The position numbers and the translations under genes were made by a program. A stretch of 64,000 nucleotides of DNA from Acetivibrio cellulolyticus CD2 (GTDB lineage Bacteria > Bacillota > Clostridia > Acetivibrionales > Acetivibrionaceae), in contig NZ_JH556659.1 in NCBI RefSeq assembly GCF_000179595.2, forward strand, positions 1,282,731 to 1,346,730, given 5' to 3'. Of this stretch, positions 47,385 through 55,893 are shown piece by piece (positions within the stretch are counted from its first letter, which is position 1; every line of letters starts with the position of its first letter). The notes below the pieces were generated by a model, which made no database searches, was not told the origin of the DNA, and saw only the letters and a list, made by a program, of their open reading frames with translations.

Positions 47385-47636
47385 CTACATTGTTCCACTG
47401 AATTGGTTTTTAACCTGTGTTATATCATTTGGATTTGCTGGTTGTGCAGGTTGGTAAAAACCTTTTTGTTCCGCCAATTTAAATAAGTCATACTGGAATG
47501 TTTCGCAGTTATTTCTGATCTGCTGTATAGCTTGACGGAGCTGTGGATTTTGGGTTTGAGTAATTACGTTTGCATACCCTGTAACGCTGCTGTTAATCTG
47601 TGATAATAGGTCATTCACCATTTCTTTTTCTTGCAT
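47385..47636 (-). CDS. CotF-like spore coat protein
   Basis: 83 residues. Matches the short spore coat CotF family: Gln/Asn-rich helices (QEKEMVNDLLSQINSSVTGY, QNPQLRQAIQQIRNNCETFQ), aromatic end KGFYQPAQPANP. It is likely laid down on the spore surface during sporulation. It follows another small CotF-like gene by 13 bp in the same direction. Confidence 0.8.
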   Translation of the reverse strand: MQEKEMVNDLLSQINSSVTGYANVITQTQNPQLRQAIQQIRNNCETFQYDLFKLAEQKGFYQPAQPANPNDITQVKNQFSGTM

Positions 47637-47649
47637 ATTTAATTCCTCC

Positions 47650-47835
47650 TTAGCTTAAGAATGACAATAATTGTTGTTTAGTGTTTCTTGCATCTTGTGC
47701 GGATTTTTGAAACATCTGCTTTATCTGCGGATCTGTGGCTTGTTGAGCATAAGTGTCCAGTTTTTTAGCTGATGTTTCATGAGACCCTATAAGGTGTCTC
47801 AAATTTTGAAGTTCCTGTTGGTTTAATTGGTTCAT
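47650..47835 (-). CDS. small CotF-related spore coat protein
   Basis: 61 residues, Gln-rich helical pair (NQLNQQELQNLRHLIGSHET and DPQIKQMFQKSAQDARNTKQ). Similar short proteins lie beside cotF genes in clostridia. The ribosome site GGAGG is on the minus strand before ATG 47835. Confidence 0.75.
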   Translation of the reverse strand: MNQLNQQELQNLRHLIGSHETSAKKLDTYAQQATDPQIKQMFQKSAQDARNTKQQLLSFLS

Positions 47836-48081
47836 AGATAATCTCCTCCTTATCAGATCGTAGTACTTTTCAAATTCTCAAGCACCATAGTTATTTTCTT
47901 TAAATCAACAAAAAATATACAGAAAATATTTAAACAGAAAATAATATTTTCGTCATTTGCTTCACAAAATTCGTCAGATAGGCTATTCCAAAAATCAGAA
48001 GTTATATTTTAAGTGGATTGATTTTTTGACATATTAATATATAATAGTTACTACATAGTAAAATACGGGAGATACATAATA

Positions 48082-48726
48082 ATGAATGAAAGCAATAAAA
48101 TCAAGTATTTTGAGTATATTCCGTCAAAACCAAATGAGAGTATGATTCTTACAAGGCTTGGTTATCAGAAGACCACTACAGTTTTTAGTGATGAATATAA
48201 AGAAAAGCTAAATGAGATTATAAAGTCAGGTATTTTACTCTGCAATACCAAGGGTGTTTTCGGAAGATATGAGATTATCGAAAAAAGCGAGAAATATGTG
48301 AAGCTGGAAAATGGCGTGGTTTTTGAAAGCGCTAGTCTGGCAAAACTTTTAAATAAAAGTATTGAGGTTGTTTTGATGGCCTCTACTGTTGGTAAGGAGA
48401 TCACAGATAAAATACATTTTGAAGTTGAAAGCGGAGATGCTTCGCTTGGCGTTATCCTGGATTCTGTAGCATCACAGACTGCGGATGCGGCGCTTAACTG
48501 GATGGTTGACTTCATAAATAAATTGATAAGAAGAGAAGGAAAAAGCCTTACCAGGACAAGGTACAGCCCGGGATATGGAGATCTTCCGTTAATAAATCAA
48601 AAAAAGATTTTTGACACTTTAGGTCTGGAGAAGCTTGGACTTAATATTACTGAAAGATATATGCTGCTACCTGAAAAATCTGTAATTGCAATAGCTGGAA
48701 TAGAAGGGATTGATTCTGATGAATAA
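48082..48726 (+). CDS. methionine synthase activation-domain protein
   Basis: 214 residues. Resembles the C-terminal reactivation domain of B12-dependent methionine synthase, here a separate gene. The motif RTRYSPGYGDLPL is near residue 153, as in MetH activation domains, which bind SAM to remethylate cob(II)alamin. It overlaps the metH start by 8 bp, consistent with coupled translation and a two-piece enzyme. Confidence 0.88.
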   Translation: MNESNKIKYFEYIPSKPNESMILTRLGYQKTTTVFSDEYKEKLNEIIKSGILLCNTKGVFGRYEIIEKSEKYVKLENGVVFESASLAKLLNKSIEVVLMASTVGKEITDKIHFEVESGDASLGVILDSVASQTADAALNWMVDFINKLIRREGKSLTRTRYSPGYGDLPLINQKKIFDTLGLEKLGLNITERYMLLPEKSVIAIAGIEGIDSDE

Positions 48727-51136
48727 GATACAATTTTTAGATTATTTAAAAGAGAATATAATGGTTCTTGATGGAGCTACGGGAACTGAACTTCAAAAGA
48801 GGGGAATGCCTAAAGGAACATGTCCTGAAAAATGGGCAATTGAAAACCCTGAGGTTATTGTAAACGTGCAAAGGGATTATATAAAAGCAGGATCTAATGC
48901 TGTATATACATGCACTTTTGGGGGCAATAGAATAAAACTTGCAGAGTTCGGGCTGGGTGACCAGACTGTAGAGATAAATACAAAGCTGGCAAGACTGGCC
49001 AGGGAAGCTGTTGGAGATAACGGTTTTGTTGTAGGAGACCTTGCTCCAACAGGACGTTTTGTCAGACCTTTTGGAGATATGCCTTTTGAGGAGTGTGTTG
49101 AAGCATACAAGGAACAGGTTAAAGGCCTTTTAGAAGGTGGAGTGGATTTCTTTGTCATTGAGACTATGATGGATATACAGGAGGCGAGAGCTGCGCTTCT
49201 GGCAGTTAAGGAAAGCTGCGATCTGCCCGTATGTGTAAGTATGACGTTTGATGAAAACGGACAGACGCTGACAGGTACGGACCCAATAACTGCATTAATA
49301 ACTTTGCAAAGTCTTGGCGCTGATGCTGTAGGCTGCAATTGCTCAACCGGTCCTAAAGACATGATTAAGATCATTAAAGCAATGAAGCCCTATGCAAAGG
49401 TTCCATTGTTGGCAAAACCAAATGCCGGACTGCCAAAGCTGATTGATGGTAAAACTGTTTTTGATATGGGGCCGGAAGAATACGGGACATATGTAGAAGA
49501 GTTTCTTAATAGCGGAGTTAACCTTCTTGGTGGATGCTGTGGCACTTCGCCTTTGTATATTGAGCAGATACGTAAAAACATAAATGGTGCAAAGCCTATT
49601 GAAATTATAGCAGAAAAAATAAGTGCGGTTACATCTGCAAGAAGAACAGTTTTTACAGGATTTGGTGAGCCAACTGTTGTGGTAGGTGAAAGAATTAATC
49701 CTACCGGCAAGAAGAAGCTTCAGGAAGAGCTAAGGGATGGAAAAACCTCTGAGGTCAGGAGGTTTGCAGTAGAGCAGTTGGAAAAAGGTGCAAATGTACT
49801 TGATGTCAATGTTGGGATGCCAGCGATAGACGAGAGGGAGACAATGGTTAAAATAGTCGAGCTTCTTGTGCCTATGGTTGATGCCCCGCTGTGCCTTGAT
49901 TCATCTTCGCCGGAAGTACTTGAAGCTGCTCTTAGAATATATCCCGGCAGGGCTTTGATCAATTCGATATCTGCTGAAAAAGCAAAATTGGAAAAGCTAT
50001 TGCCTGTAGCTGCAAAGTATGGAGCTATGTTTATCCTTCTTCCGTTAAGTGATGAAGGAGTACCTGCAACTGCCGAGGAAAGATATGAGGTTATTAACAG
50101 GGTATATGATATAGCTTCGAAGTATGGATATGGAAAGAACGATATAGTAGTGGATGGTCTCGTTATGACGGTTTCTTCGGATCAGAAGGCTGCCATTGAG
50201 ACTTTAAAGGTAATAGATTGGTGTACGAACACTTTCGGATGCGGTACTATTTTAGGCCTTTCAAATGTATCATTTGGCTTACCGGAAAGGAACTGGGTAA
50301 ACAGTGCTTTTCTTGCTATGGCGATGGGAAGAGGACTAACAATGGCTATAATGAACCCTTCAAGTGATATTCTTATGAGTATCAAAATGGCGGGAGACGT
50401 TCTTACGGCAAAAGACAAAAACAGCTTAAGATATATTGAGTATTTCGGCAAAAGTTCTCAAACCAAACCTGCTGAAGCTGTAAAAAAGGCAGAACAAAGC
50501 TCAAATCAGAAGATTTACGAGGCTGTTGTAAGAGGAGACAGGGAAAATGTAAGAGCTTATATAGAAGCAGGACTAAAAGAAGGACTAGAACCTTCATATG
50601 TGGTAGATAGTTGCTTGATTCCGGCTATCACTCATGTTGGTGACCTCTATGACAAAAAGGAATATTTTTTACCACAGCTTATTCAAAGTGCTGAGACTAT
50701 GAAGGAAGCTTTCGGATATATTGAGCCTATGCTTAAGAAAGACTGCAATGGAGAAAATGCTAAAGCCGGAATTGTTATTGCAACTGTTAAGGGTGATATA
50801 CACGACATTGGTAAGAACATTGTAGGGTTGATGTTAAAGAACTATGGATTTGAAGTTTATGACCTTGGAAAGGACGTTACAGCTGAAGACATAATAAGTG
50901 CTGCAAAAGAGAAAAATGTACGTATAATCGGGTTATCAGCTCTGATGACTACAACAATGATGGAGATGAAAACAGTAATAGAACTGGCTAAAAAAGAAGG
51001 CTTAAGTACAAAGTTTATGGTGGGTGGAGCTGTTGTAACCGACAGCTTTGCGAAAGAAATAGGGGCGGACGGCTATTCGGAAGATGCTTATAGTGCTGTA
51101 AAGCTTGCCAATAAACTTTTGGAATGCAATAAATAA
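48719..51136 (+). CDS. metH: B12-dependent methionine synthase, lacking the activation domain
   Basis: 805 residues. Order: homocysteine-binding barrel (1-290; zinc Cys in NCSTG and LGGCCGTSP), pterin-binding barrel (about 315-575), B12 cap helices, and the B12-binding domain with DIHDIGKNIV (axial His). The SAM activation domain of full-length MetH is absent and supplied by the overlapping upstream gene. It methylates homocysteine from methyltetrahydrofolate. An in-frame TTG at 48710 is an alternative start. Confidence 0.94.
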   Translation: MNKIQFLDYLKENIMVLDGATGTELQKRGMPKGTCPEKWAIENPEVIVNVQRDYIKAGSNAVYTCTFGGNRIKLAEFGLGDQTVEINTKLARLAREAVGDNGFVVGDLAPTGRFVRPFGDMPFEECVEAYKEQVKGLLEGGVDFFVIETMMDIQEARAALLAVKESCDLPVCVSMTFDENGQTLTGTDPITALITLQSLGADAVGCNCSTGPKDMIKIIKAMKPYAKVPLLAKPNAGLPKLIDGKTVFDMGPEEYGTYVEEFLNSGVNLLGGCCGTSPLYIEQIRKNINGAKPIEIIAEKISAVTSARRTVFTGFGEPTVVVGERINPTGKKKLQEELRDGKTSEVRRFAVEQLEKGANVLDVNVGMPAIDERETMVKIVELLVPMVDAPLCLDSSSPEVLEAALRIYPGRALINSISAEKAKLEKLLPVAAKYGAMFILLPLSDEGVPATAEERYEVINRVYDIASKYGYGKNDIVVDGLVMTVSSDQKAAIETLKVIDWCTNTFGCGTILGLSNVSFGLPERNWVNSAFLAMAMGRGLTMAIMNPSSDILMSIKMAGDVLTAKDKNSLRYIEYFGKSSQTKPAEAVKKAEQSSNQKIYEAVVRGDRENVRAYIEAGLKEGLEPSYVVDSCLIPAITHVGDLYDKKEYFLPQLIQSAETMKEAFGYIEPMLKKDCNGENAKAGIVIATVKGDIHDIGKNIVGLMLKNYGFEVYDLGKDVTAEDIISAAKEKNVRIIGLSALMTTTMMEMKTVIELAKKEGLSTKFMVGGAVVTDSFAKEIGADGYSEDAYSAVKLANKLLECNK

Positions 51137-51173
51137 TTCTGTTGAATTCTTGGTAAAGACATATTTTTTCTAT

Positions 51174-51220
51174 ATTGAACGCACAAAAAGTTTACATCAG
51201 AAATTGTGCGTTCAATATTT
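51174..51220 (+). terminator. rho-independent terminator of metH
   Basis: Perfect 13-bp stem ATTGAACGCACAA / TTGTGCGTTCAAT followed by ATTTTA. Confidence 0.88.
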
Positions 51221-51279
51221 TACTCCTTGCTTTTTGATTTTGGAATAATTCTTGCTTTCTTCAATGAATAAAAATCTAT

Positions 51280-51329
51280 GGGGCATTTAGCCCCTATCGA
51301 TTTTAGGACATTTGTTTCGCAAATTCCTT
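51280..51329 (-). repeat. dispersed palindromic repeat, inverted copy
   Basis: Read on the minus strand: AAGGAATTTGCGAAACAAAT, then GTCCTAAAATCGATAGGGGC and TAAATGCCCC. This matches the unit at 14238 over 50 bp with few differences, and the GGGGC/GCCCC hairpin is kept by paired changes. Confidence 0.75.
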
Positions 51330-51368
51330 GAATAAAAAATATAATTTTTCAAAAAATAATTTCAAACG

Positions 51369-51397
51369 TTGACACTATATATTGTGTGTGGTAAAAT
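51369..51397 (+). promoter_or_regulatory. housekeeping promoter of the nrdD riboswitch transcript
   Basis: TTGACA, 17-nt spacer, TAAAAT. Near-consensus sigma-A promoter 20 bp before the riboswitch. Confidence 0.8.
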
Positions 51398-51418
51398 TAG
51401 CTATAACAAAATATAGTT

Positions 51419-51660
51419 AAAACATAGGTGACCAAAAACATTTGGTTGAAAAGGGAAGCAGGTGAGATTCCTGTGCGGTCCCGCCGCTGTAATGAGGAGT
51501 TGTTTCATTGATACCACTGGTTGAGCAACATTAACTGGGAAGGGATGAAACACCGATGATTCTAAGTCAGAAGACCTGCCTTTGTACCACGCCTTTAACT
51601 CTACGGATGATAGGGGGTGTATGGATTCGATTTTCAAATTGGCCTTAATCAAGGCTTTTC
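51419..51660 (+). ncRNA. cobalamin riboswitch controlling nrdD-nrdG
   Basis: The leader has the conserved cobalamin-aptamer strings GGGAAGCAGGTGAGATTCCT, CCGCCGCTGTAATG and the B12 box AAGTCAGAAGACCTGCC (51564-51580). A terminator hairpin GCCTT-AATC-AAGGC followed by TTTT lies at 51642-51659, so the likely mode is premature termination when cobalamin is plentiful. It is 140 bp before nrdD. Confidence 0.93.
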
Positions 51661-51800
51661 AAGTTTTCATATCTTATTATCTATTTTGGGGATAAAAGCG
51701 TATTTTTGTGAAACCAGTATCATTTAGTACACTTGATTTCATTGTGTTTAATATAAATTGTCCCAGCTACACCAGAAAAATAAAAATAGGAGATGTTCTA

Positions 51801-53891
51801 ATGATTAAAACAATTATTAAAAGGAACGGAAGAGAAGAAAAATTTCAGCCGGAGAAAATTACATGGGCAATTTTCAAGGCTGCATCAGCATGTGGAGGAG
51901 ACGATTTTACTAAAGCGGAAGGCATTTGCAGGCAGGTTATGGATTTGGCTGAGCTTACATATAAAGATACGACACCAACAGTAGAAGAAATACAGGATAC
52001 TGTTGAGAAGGTTTTAATAGAAAACGGTCATGCTAAAACAGCGAAGGCTTTTATATTATACAGGGAAAAGAGAAAAAGTGCCAGGGATCTTAATGCTCTT
52101 GTAGGAGCAACAATAGATATGTTTTCGGACTATCTTGGAGACAGGGATTGGAATATAAAAGAGAATGCCAATACCCAGAAAAGTGTCAATGGCCTTAATA
52201 ACTATGTAAGAGAGACCTTTACCAAAAAGTACTGGCTGCATGAGATATACCCTTCTGAAGTCCGGGAAGCACACGAAAATGGTGACTGCCATATTCATGA
52301 TCTGGGCTTTTTCGGTCCGTATTGTGCCGGGTGGGACTTAAGACAGCTTTTACTTGATGGATTCGGCGGGGTTGAAGGAAAAGTAGAGAGCAAACCGGCC
52401 AAGCATCTAAGGTCGTTTTTAGGCCAAATCGTAAACTCGACTTTCACTACACAGGGTGAAACAGCCGGGGCTCAAGCATGGTCCAGCATTGATACGTATT
52501 GTGCGCCATTTATACGTTATGATAATATGACCTATGATCAGGTAAGACAGTGCCTTCAAGAATTTATATTTAATATAAATGTTCCTACAAGAGTAGGGTT
52601 TCAGTGTCCTTTTTCCAATTTGACCTTTGATATAACTGTGCCATCCACACTCAAAGATGAACCGGTTATAATTGGAGGAAGTTACATGGATGAAAGTTAC
52701 AAGGATTTTCAGAAGGAAATGGACATTTTCAACAGGGCATTTTGTGATGTAATGTTAGAGGGAGATTCAAAGGGCAGAGTATTTACTTTCCCGATTCCTA
52801 CTATTAATATCACAAAAAGTTTTGACTGGAACAATCCTGTAGTTGATGAATTTATGAAAATAACTTGCAAATACGGCATTCCTTACTTTGCAAATTATGT
52901 AAATTCGGATCTTTCTCCGGAAGATGCTGTTTCAATGTGCTGCCGTCTGAGACTTGATACGACTGAACTGAGGAAAAGGGGCGGAGGTTTGTTTGGAAGT
53001 AATCCGCTTACAGGTTCGGTAGGAGTCTTTACAATAAACCTTGCTAGAATCGGATACCTTTCAAAGTCAGAAAGTGAGTTTAAAGCAAGGCTATGGAAGA
53101 TTGCAAATATAGGAAAGACATCTTTGGAGATTAAAAGAAAAATTATAGAACAGCAATCGGAAAAAGGCTTGTACCCTTATTCCACGCATTATTTAAGACA
53201 TGTTAAGCAAAGAACAGATGAATTTTGGTACAACCATTTCAATACAATCGGTATTATTGGGATGAATGAAGCACTGTTGAATTTTATGAATAAGGATATA
53301 ACTACAAAAGAAGGTCAGGCGTTTTCAATTGAAATAATGAATTACCTTAGAGAAGTACTTGTAGATTTCCAAAATGAGACCGGGCATTTTTACAATCTCG
53401 AAGCTACTCCGGCAGAAGGTACTTCTTACAGACTTGCTCAACTTGACAAAAAGAAGTATCCAAACATTATCACAGCCGGAAAAGATACGCCATACTATAC
53501 AAATTCGACGCAGCTTCCGGTTGAATATACTGATGACATATTTGAAGCATTAGAACTCCAGGATGAACTCCAATCGCTCTATACAGGCGGAACAGTCCAG
53601 CATTTGTATCTTGGCGAAAGCATAGAGGATATTGAAGTTTGCAAAAAGCTTATTCAAAAGGTATTTGTAAATTATAAAATGCCATATATATCTATAACAC
53701 CAACATTCAGTATATGCGCAGACCATGGTTATATAAAAGGTGAGCATTATACCTGCCCTGAATGTGGAGCAAATACGGAAGTATGGTCAAGGGTAACAGG
53801 ATATTTAAGGCCTGTAGCTAACTTTAACATCGGAAAGAAAGAAGAATATACAGGTAGAAAGAAATTTGTATTGGCGGAGAAGATATCATGA
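51801..53891 (+). CDS. nrdD: anaerobic (class III) ribonucleotide reductase
   Basis: 696 residues. An N-terminal ATP-cone (IIKRNGREEKFQPEKITWAI) is followed by the glycyl-radical reductase domain. At the C-terminus lie a zinc-type motif (YTCPECGANTE) and the glycyl radical region SRVTGYLRPVANFNIGKK. It makes deoxyribonucleotides under anoxia and needs NrdG, whose start overlaps its stop. Preceded by a cobalamin riboswitch, so it is probably turned off when a B12-dependent class II enzyme can work. AGGAGAT fixes ATG 51801; the frame is open to 51708. Confidence 0.95.
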   Translation: MIKTIIKRNGREEKFQPEKITWAIFKAASACGGDDFTKAEGICRQVMDLAELTYKDTTPTVEEIQDTVEKVLIENGHAKTAKAFILYREKRKSARDLNALVGATIDMFSDYLGDRDWNIKENANTQKSVNGLNNYVRETFTKKYWLHEIYPSEVREAHENGDCHIHDLGFFGPYCAGWDLRQLLLDGFGGVEGKVESKPAKHLRSFLGQIVNSTFTTQGETAGAQAWSSIDTYCAPFIRYDNMTYDQVRQCLQEFIFNINVPTRVGFQCPFSNLTFDITVPSTLKDEPVIIGGSYMDESYKDFQKEMDIFNRAFCDVMLEGDSKGRVFTFPIPTINITKSFDWNNPVVDEFMKITCKYGIPYFANYVNSDLSPEDAVSMCCRLRLDTTELRKRGGGLFGSNPLTGSVGVFTINLARIGYLSKSESEFKARLWKIANIGKTSLEIKRKIIEQQSEKGLYPYSTHYLRHVKQRTDEFWYNHFNTIGIIGMNEALLNFMNKDITTKEGQAFSIEIMNYLREVLVDFQNETGHFYNLEATPAEGTSYRLAQLDKKKYPNIITAGKDTPYYTNSTQLPVEYTDDIFEALELQDELQSLYTGGTVQHLYLGESIEDIEVCKKLIQKVFVNYKMPYISITPTFSICADHGYIKGEHYTCPECGANTEVWSRVTGYLRPVANFNIGKKEEYTGRKKFVLAEKIS

Positions 53892-54571
53892 GAATAGCCG
53901 GATTACAAAAGAATTCCTTTGTAGATTATCCGGGTAAGATGTGTGCTGTTCTTTTTACTCCCGGCTGCAATATGGATTGTTTCTATTGCCATAATAGGGC
54001 TTTGGTAGAAGGTGGACATGAAAATATAACTGATGCAGACGAAGTTTTATCATTTTTAGAAAAAAGAAAGGGGTTCCTTGAAGGAGTTGTTGTGAGCGGG
54101 GGAGAGCCGACACTCCAAAAGGGGCTCCTGCCCTTTTTAAAAGATGTAAAAAGGCTGGGATACTCAATAAAACTTGACACAAACGGAACTAATCCGGATG
54201 TGGTTGAGAATGTTTTGCATAAAGGACTTATTGACTATATTGCAATGGATTTTAAGGCACCGTATGAGAAATATAATGAGATCTGCAGAACGGAAGTTGA
54301 TATTGGAAATGTTATGAGAAGTGTGGATTTATTGATCAACAGCGGCATAGATTATGAGTTCAGAACAACTCTTGCACCCGGACTTGATTCTAAGGATATC
54401 GTAGAGATTGCGGAGGAAATAAGCGGAGCAAGGCTTTATGTCCTGCAAAAATGCCGAAATGGGAGCACTGAGGGAATCGGGTACAGTGCAGAGTCTGTTG
54501 CTTATCTGGTTGGAAGGATAAATCGAATTGTTAAAAGAGTTGAAACAAGGGGCATAACTTTTTGTGCATAG
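53888..54571 (+). CDS. nrdG: anaerobic ribonucleotide reductase activating protein
   Basis: 227 residues, radical SAM enzyme with the cluster motif CNMDCFYCHNRAL (CxxxCxxC) near residue 27 and VVSGGEPTLQKG. It installs the glycyl radical on NrdD. ATGA overlap with nrdD indicates coupled translation. Confidence 0.95.
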   Translation: MRIAGLQKNSFVDYPGKMCAVLFTPGCNMDCFYCHNRALVEGGHENITDADEVLSFLEKRKGFLEGVVVSGGEPTLQKGLLPFLKDVKRLGYSIKLDTNGTNPDVVENVLHKGLIDYIAMDFKAPYEKYNEICRTEVDIGNVMRSVDLLINSGIDYEFRTTLAPGLDSKDIVEIAEEISGARLYVLQKCRNGSTEGIGYSAESVAYLVGRINRIVKRVETRGITFCA

Positions 54572-54637
54572 TGTTTGGAAATTTTTTTTATTAAATTATT
54601 AATTTTGTTCTAAAACAGATTTATACTTTTATTATAA

Positions 54638-54651
54638 CGAACAAATGTTTG
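54638..54651. promoter_or_regulatory. LexA/SOS box upstream of the integrase gene
   Basis: CGAACAAATGTTTG fits the Gram-positive LexA (DinR) operator CGAAC-N4-GTTYG. It lies 27 bp before the integrase ATG, next to a TTGTTC / TATTAT promoter candidate (54605-54635), so SOS control is likely. Confidence 0.7.
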
Positions 54652-54677
54652 GGTAGTAAAGTGTAGGTGTTAGTTTT

Positions 54678-55733
54678 ATGTTTGTGCATGTAAAGAAGTA
54701 TTCAGAAGGTTTTTTGTCTGTTAAGTTTCCATATTCAGTGGAGAATGTTGAAAAAATTAGAAAAGTTGATGGACGGAAGTGGATTGAATCTGATAAAATA
54801 TGGGTAATTCCAGATAATGAGGATAGGATAAAATTATTATACAGGTTATTTGGTAAGGATAATGTCTTTTTCGAAAATTATGAGTACGACAAAGATACAA
54901 TGATAGCATTGAAAAATGAGTTGAAAATTAGAAACTATAGTGTAAAAACACAAAAGGCTTATTTAGGGCATGTAAGAAGATTACTACAGTTTCATAAGAA
55001 ATGTATAGATAATATAGATAAAGATGATATAAAATTGTATCTATTGAGATTAGTTGATGCAAATAAATCAGCGGCTTATATTGACCAAGCTGTAAGTGCA
55101 TTCAAATTTTTGTATATCGATTTAAAAAATATTGATGACGTTGATTTTGATATCAAACGACCAAAAAGAGAACAAAAGTTACCTAGTGTATTGAATACAA
55201 ATGAAGTATTTAAGATTATTGAATCAGTTGATAATTTAAAGCACAGGGCAATTATTATGCTAATTTATTCAGCGGGATTAAGAGTGAGCGAGGCTGCTAA
55301 CTTGAGGATTGAAGATATCGACAGTAAAAGAAATTTGATTCATATTAAGGGTGCAAAAGGTAAAAAGGACAGATATACTCTTTTATCAAATGCGATGTTG
55401 GAATTATTAAGACAATACTTTAAGATATATAGACCAGAGTGTTGGTTGTTTGAAGGACAAAACGGAGAAAAACATATAACGGTTAGGAGTATACAGAAGG
55501 TTTTTGAAAAAGCAGCATTTAAAGCAGGTGTAAAGAAGAAAGTGTCAGTTCACACTTTAAGACATTCTTTTGCAACTCATTTACTTGAGAATGGAACTGA
55601 TTTGAGATATATACAGGAATTGCTTGGTCATGCAAGTCCATCAACGACGGAAATATATACACATGTTAGCGAAAGAGATTTTGCTAAAATTCAAAGTCCA
55701 TTAGACCGGATTATGAACAAAGTTAAGTTATAG
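54678..55733 (+). CDS. integron-type tyrosine recombinase of unusual form
   Basis: 351 residues. The catalytic set is complete: Arg202 (YSAGLRVSEAANL), Lys in KGAKGKKDR, His292 and Arg295 (VHTLRHSFATHLL), His318 (LLGHAS) and Tyr327 (IYTHV). The end SPLDRI resembles IntI proteins. The roughly 20-residue extra segment that IntI carries before the HxxR box is absent. Residues 1-65 form an unusual N-terminal extension (KWIESDKIWVIPDNED), and the core-binding domain spans about 70-160. It is followed directly by an attC cassette array on the same strand, and a LexA box lies upstream, so it most likely inserts and excises the cassettes. A plain XerC/D role is the alternative. Confidence 0.85.
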   Translation: MFVHVKKYSEGFLSVKFPYSVENVEKIRKVDGRKWIESDKIWVIPDNEDRIKLLYRLFGKDNVFFENYEYDKDTMIALKNELKIRNYSVKTQKAYLGHVRRLLQFHKKCIDNIDKDDIKLYLLRLVDANKSAAYIDQAVSAFKFLYIDLKNIDDVDFDIKRPKREQKLPSVLNTNEVFKIIESVDNLKHRAIIMLIYSAGLRVSEAANLRIEDIDSKRNLIHIKGAKGKKDRYTLLSNAMLELLRQYFKIYRPECWLFEGQNGEKHITVRSIQKVFEKAAFKAGVKKKVSVHTLRHSFATHLLENGTDLRYIQELLGHASPSTTEIYTHVSERDFAKIQSPLDRIMNKVKL

Positions 55734-55813
55734 TTACATATACGAAAAAATTTTCGCTAATGCAAGGGGAAATTTTGCATAGACGTAATTGATACGGATA
55801 TGGAACGTTATAC
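55734..55813 (+). other. candidate attI site
   Basis: The stretch between the integrase stop and the first cassette ends in GAACGTTATAC, where cassette 1 begins at G^TTATAC (55807/55808). It lacks the R''/L'' partner boxes of an attC site, as expected of attI. It holds hairpins CGAAAA-AA-TTTTCG and TGCAA...TTGCA. Confidence 0.6.
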
Positions 55814-55893
55814 AAAACCACACGAAAAGGACGCGCATCCATGCGCTAAATTTTTGAGAAGTTCTTTGTAGATTTCATTCAGGAGGATGTGGC

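Noticed and set aside
48026..48060. TTGACA / TATAAT promoter before the methionine synthase activation gene
   Set aside because: The two boxes are only about 8 nt apart, too close for a sigma-A promoter.
54678..55733. Integrase regarded as the housekeeping XerC/XerD
   Set aside because: The N-terminal extension, IntI-like C-terminal SPLD, upstream LexA box and adjacent attC array all argue for a cassette recombinase, although this is not proven.
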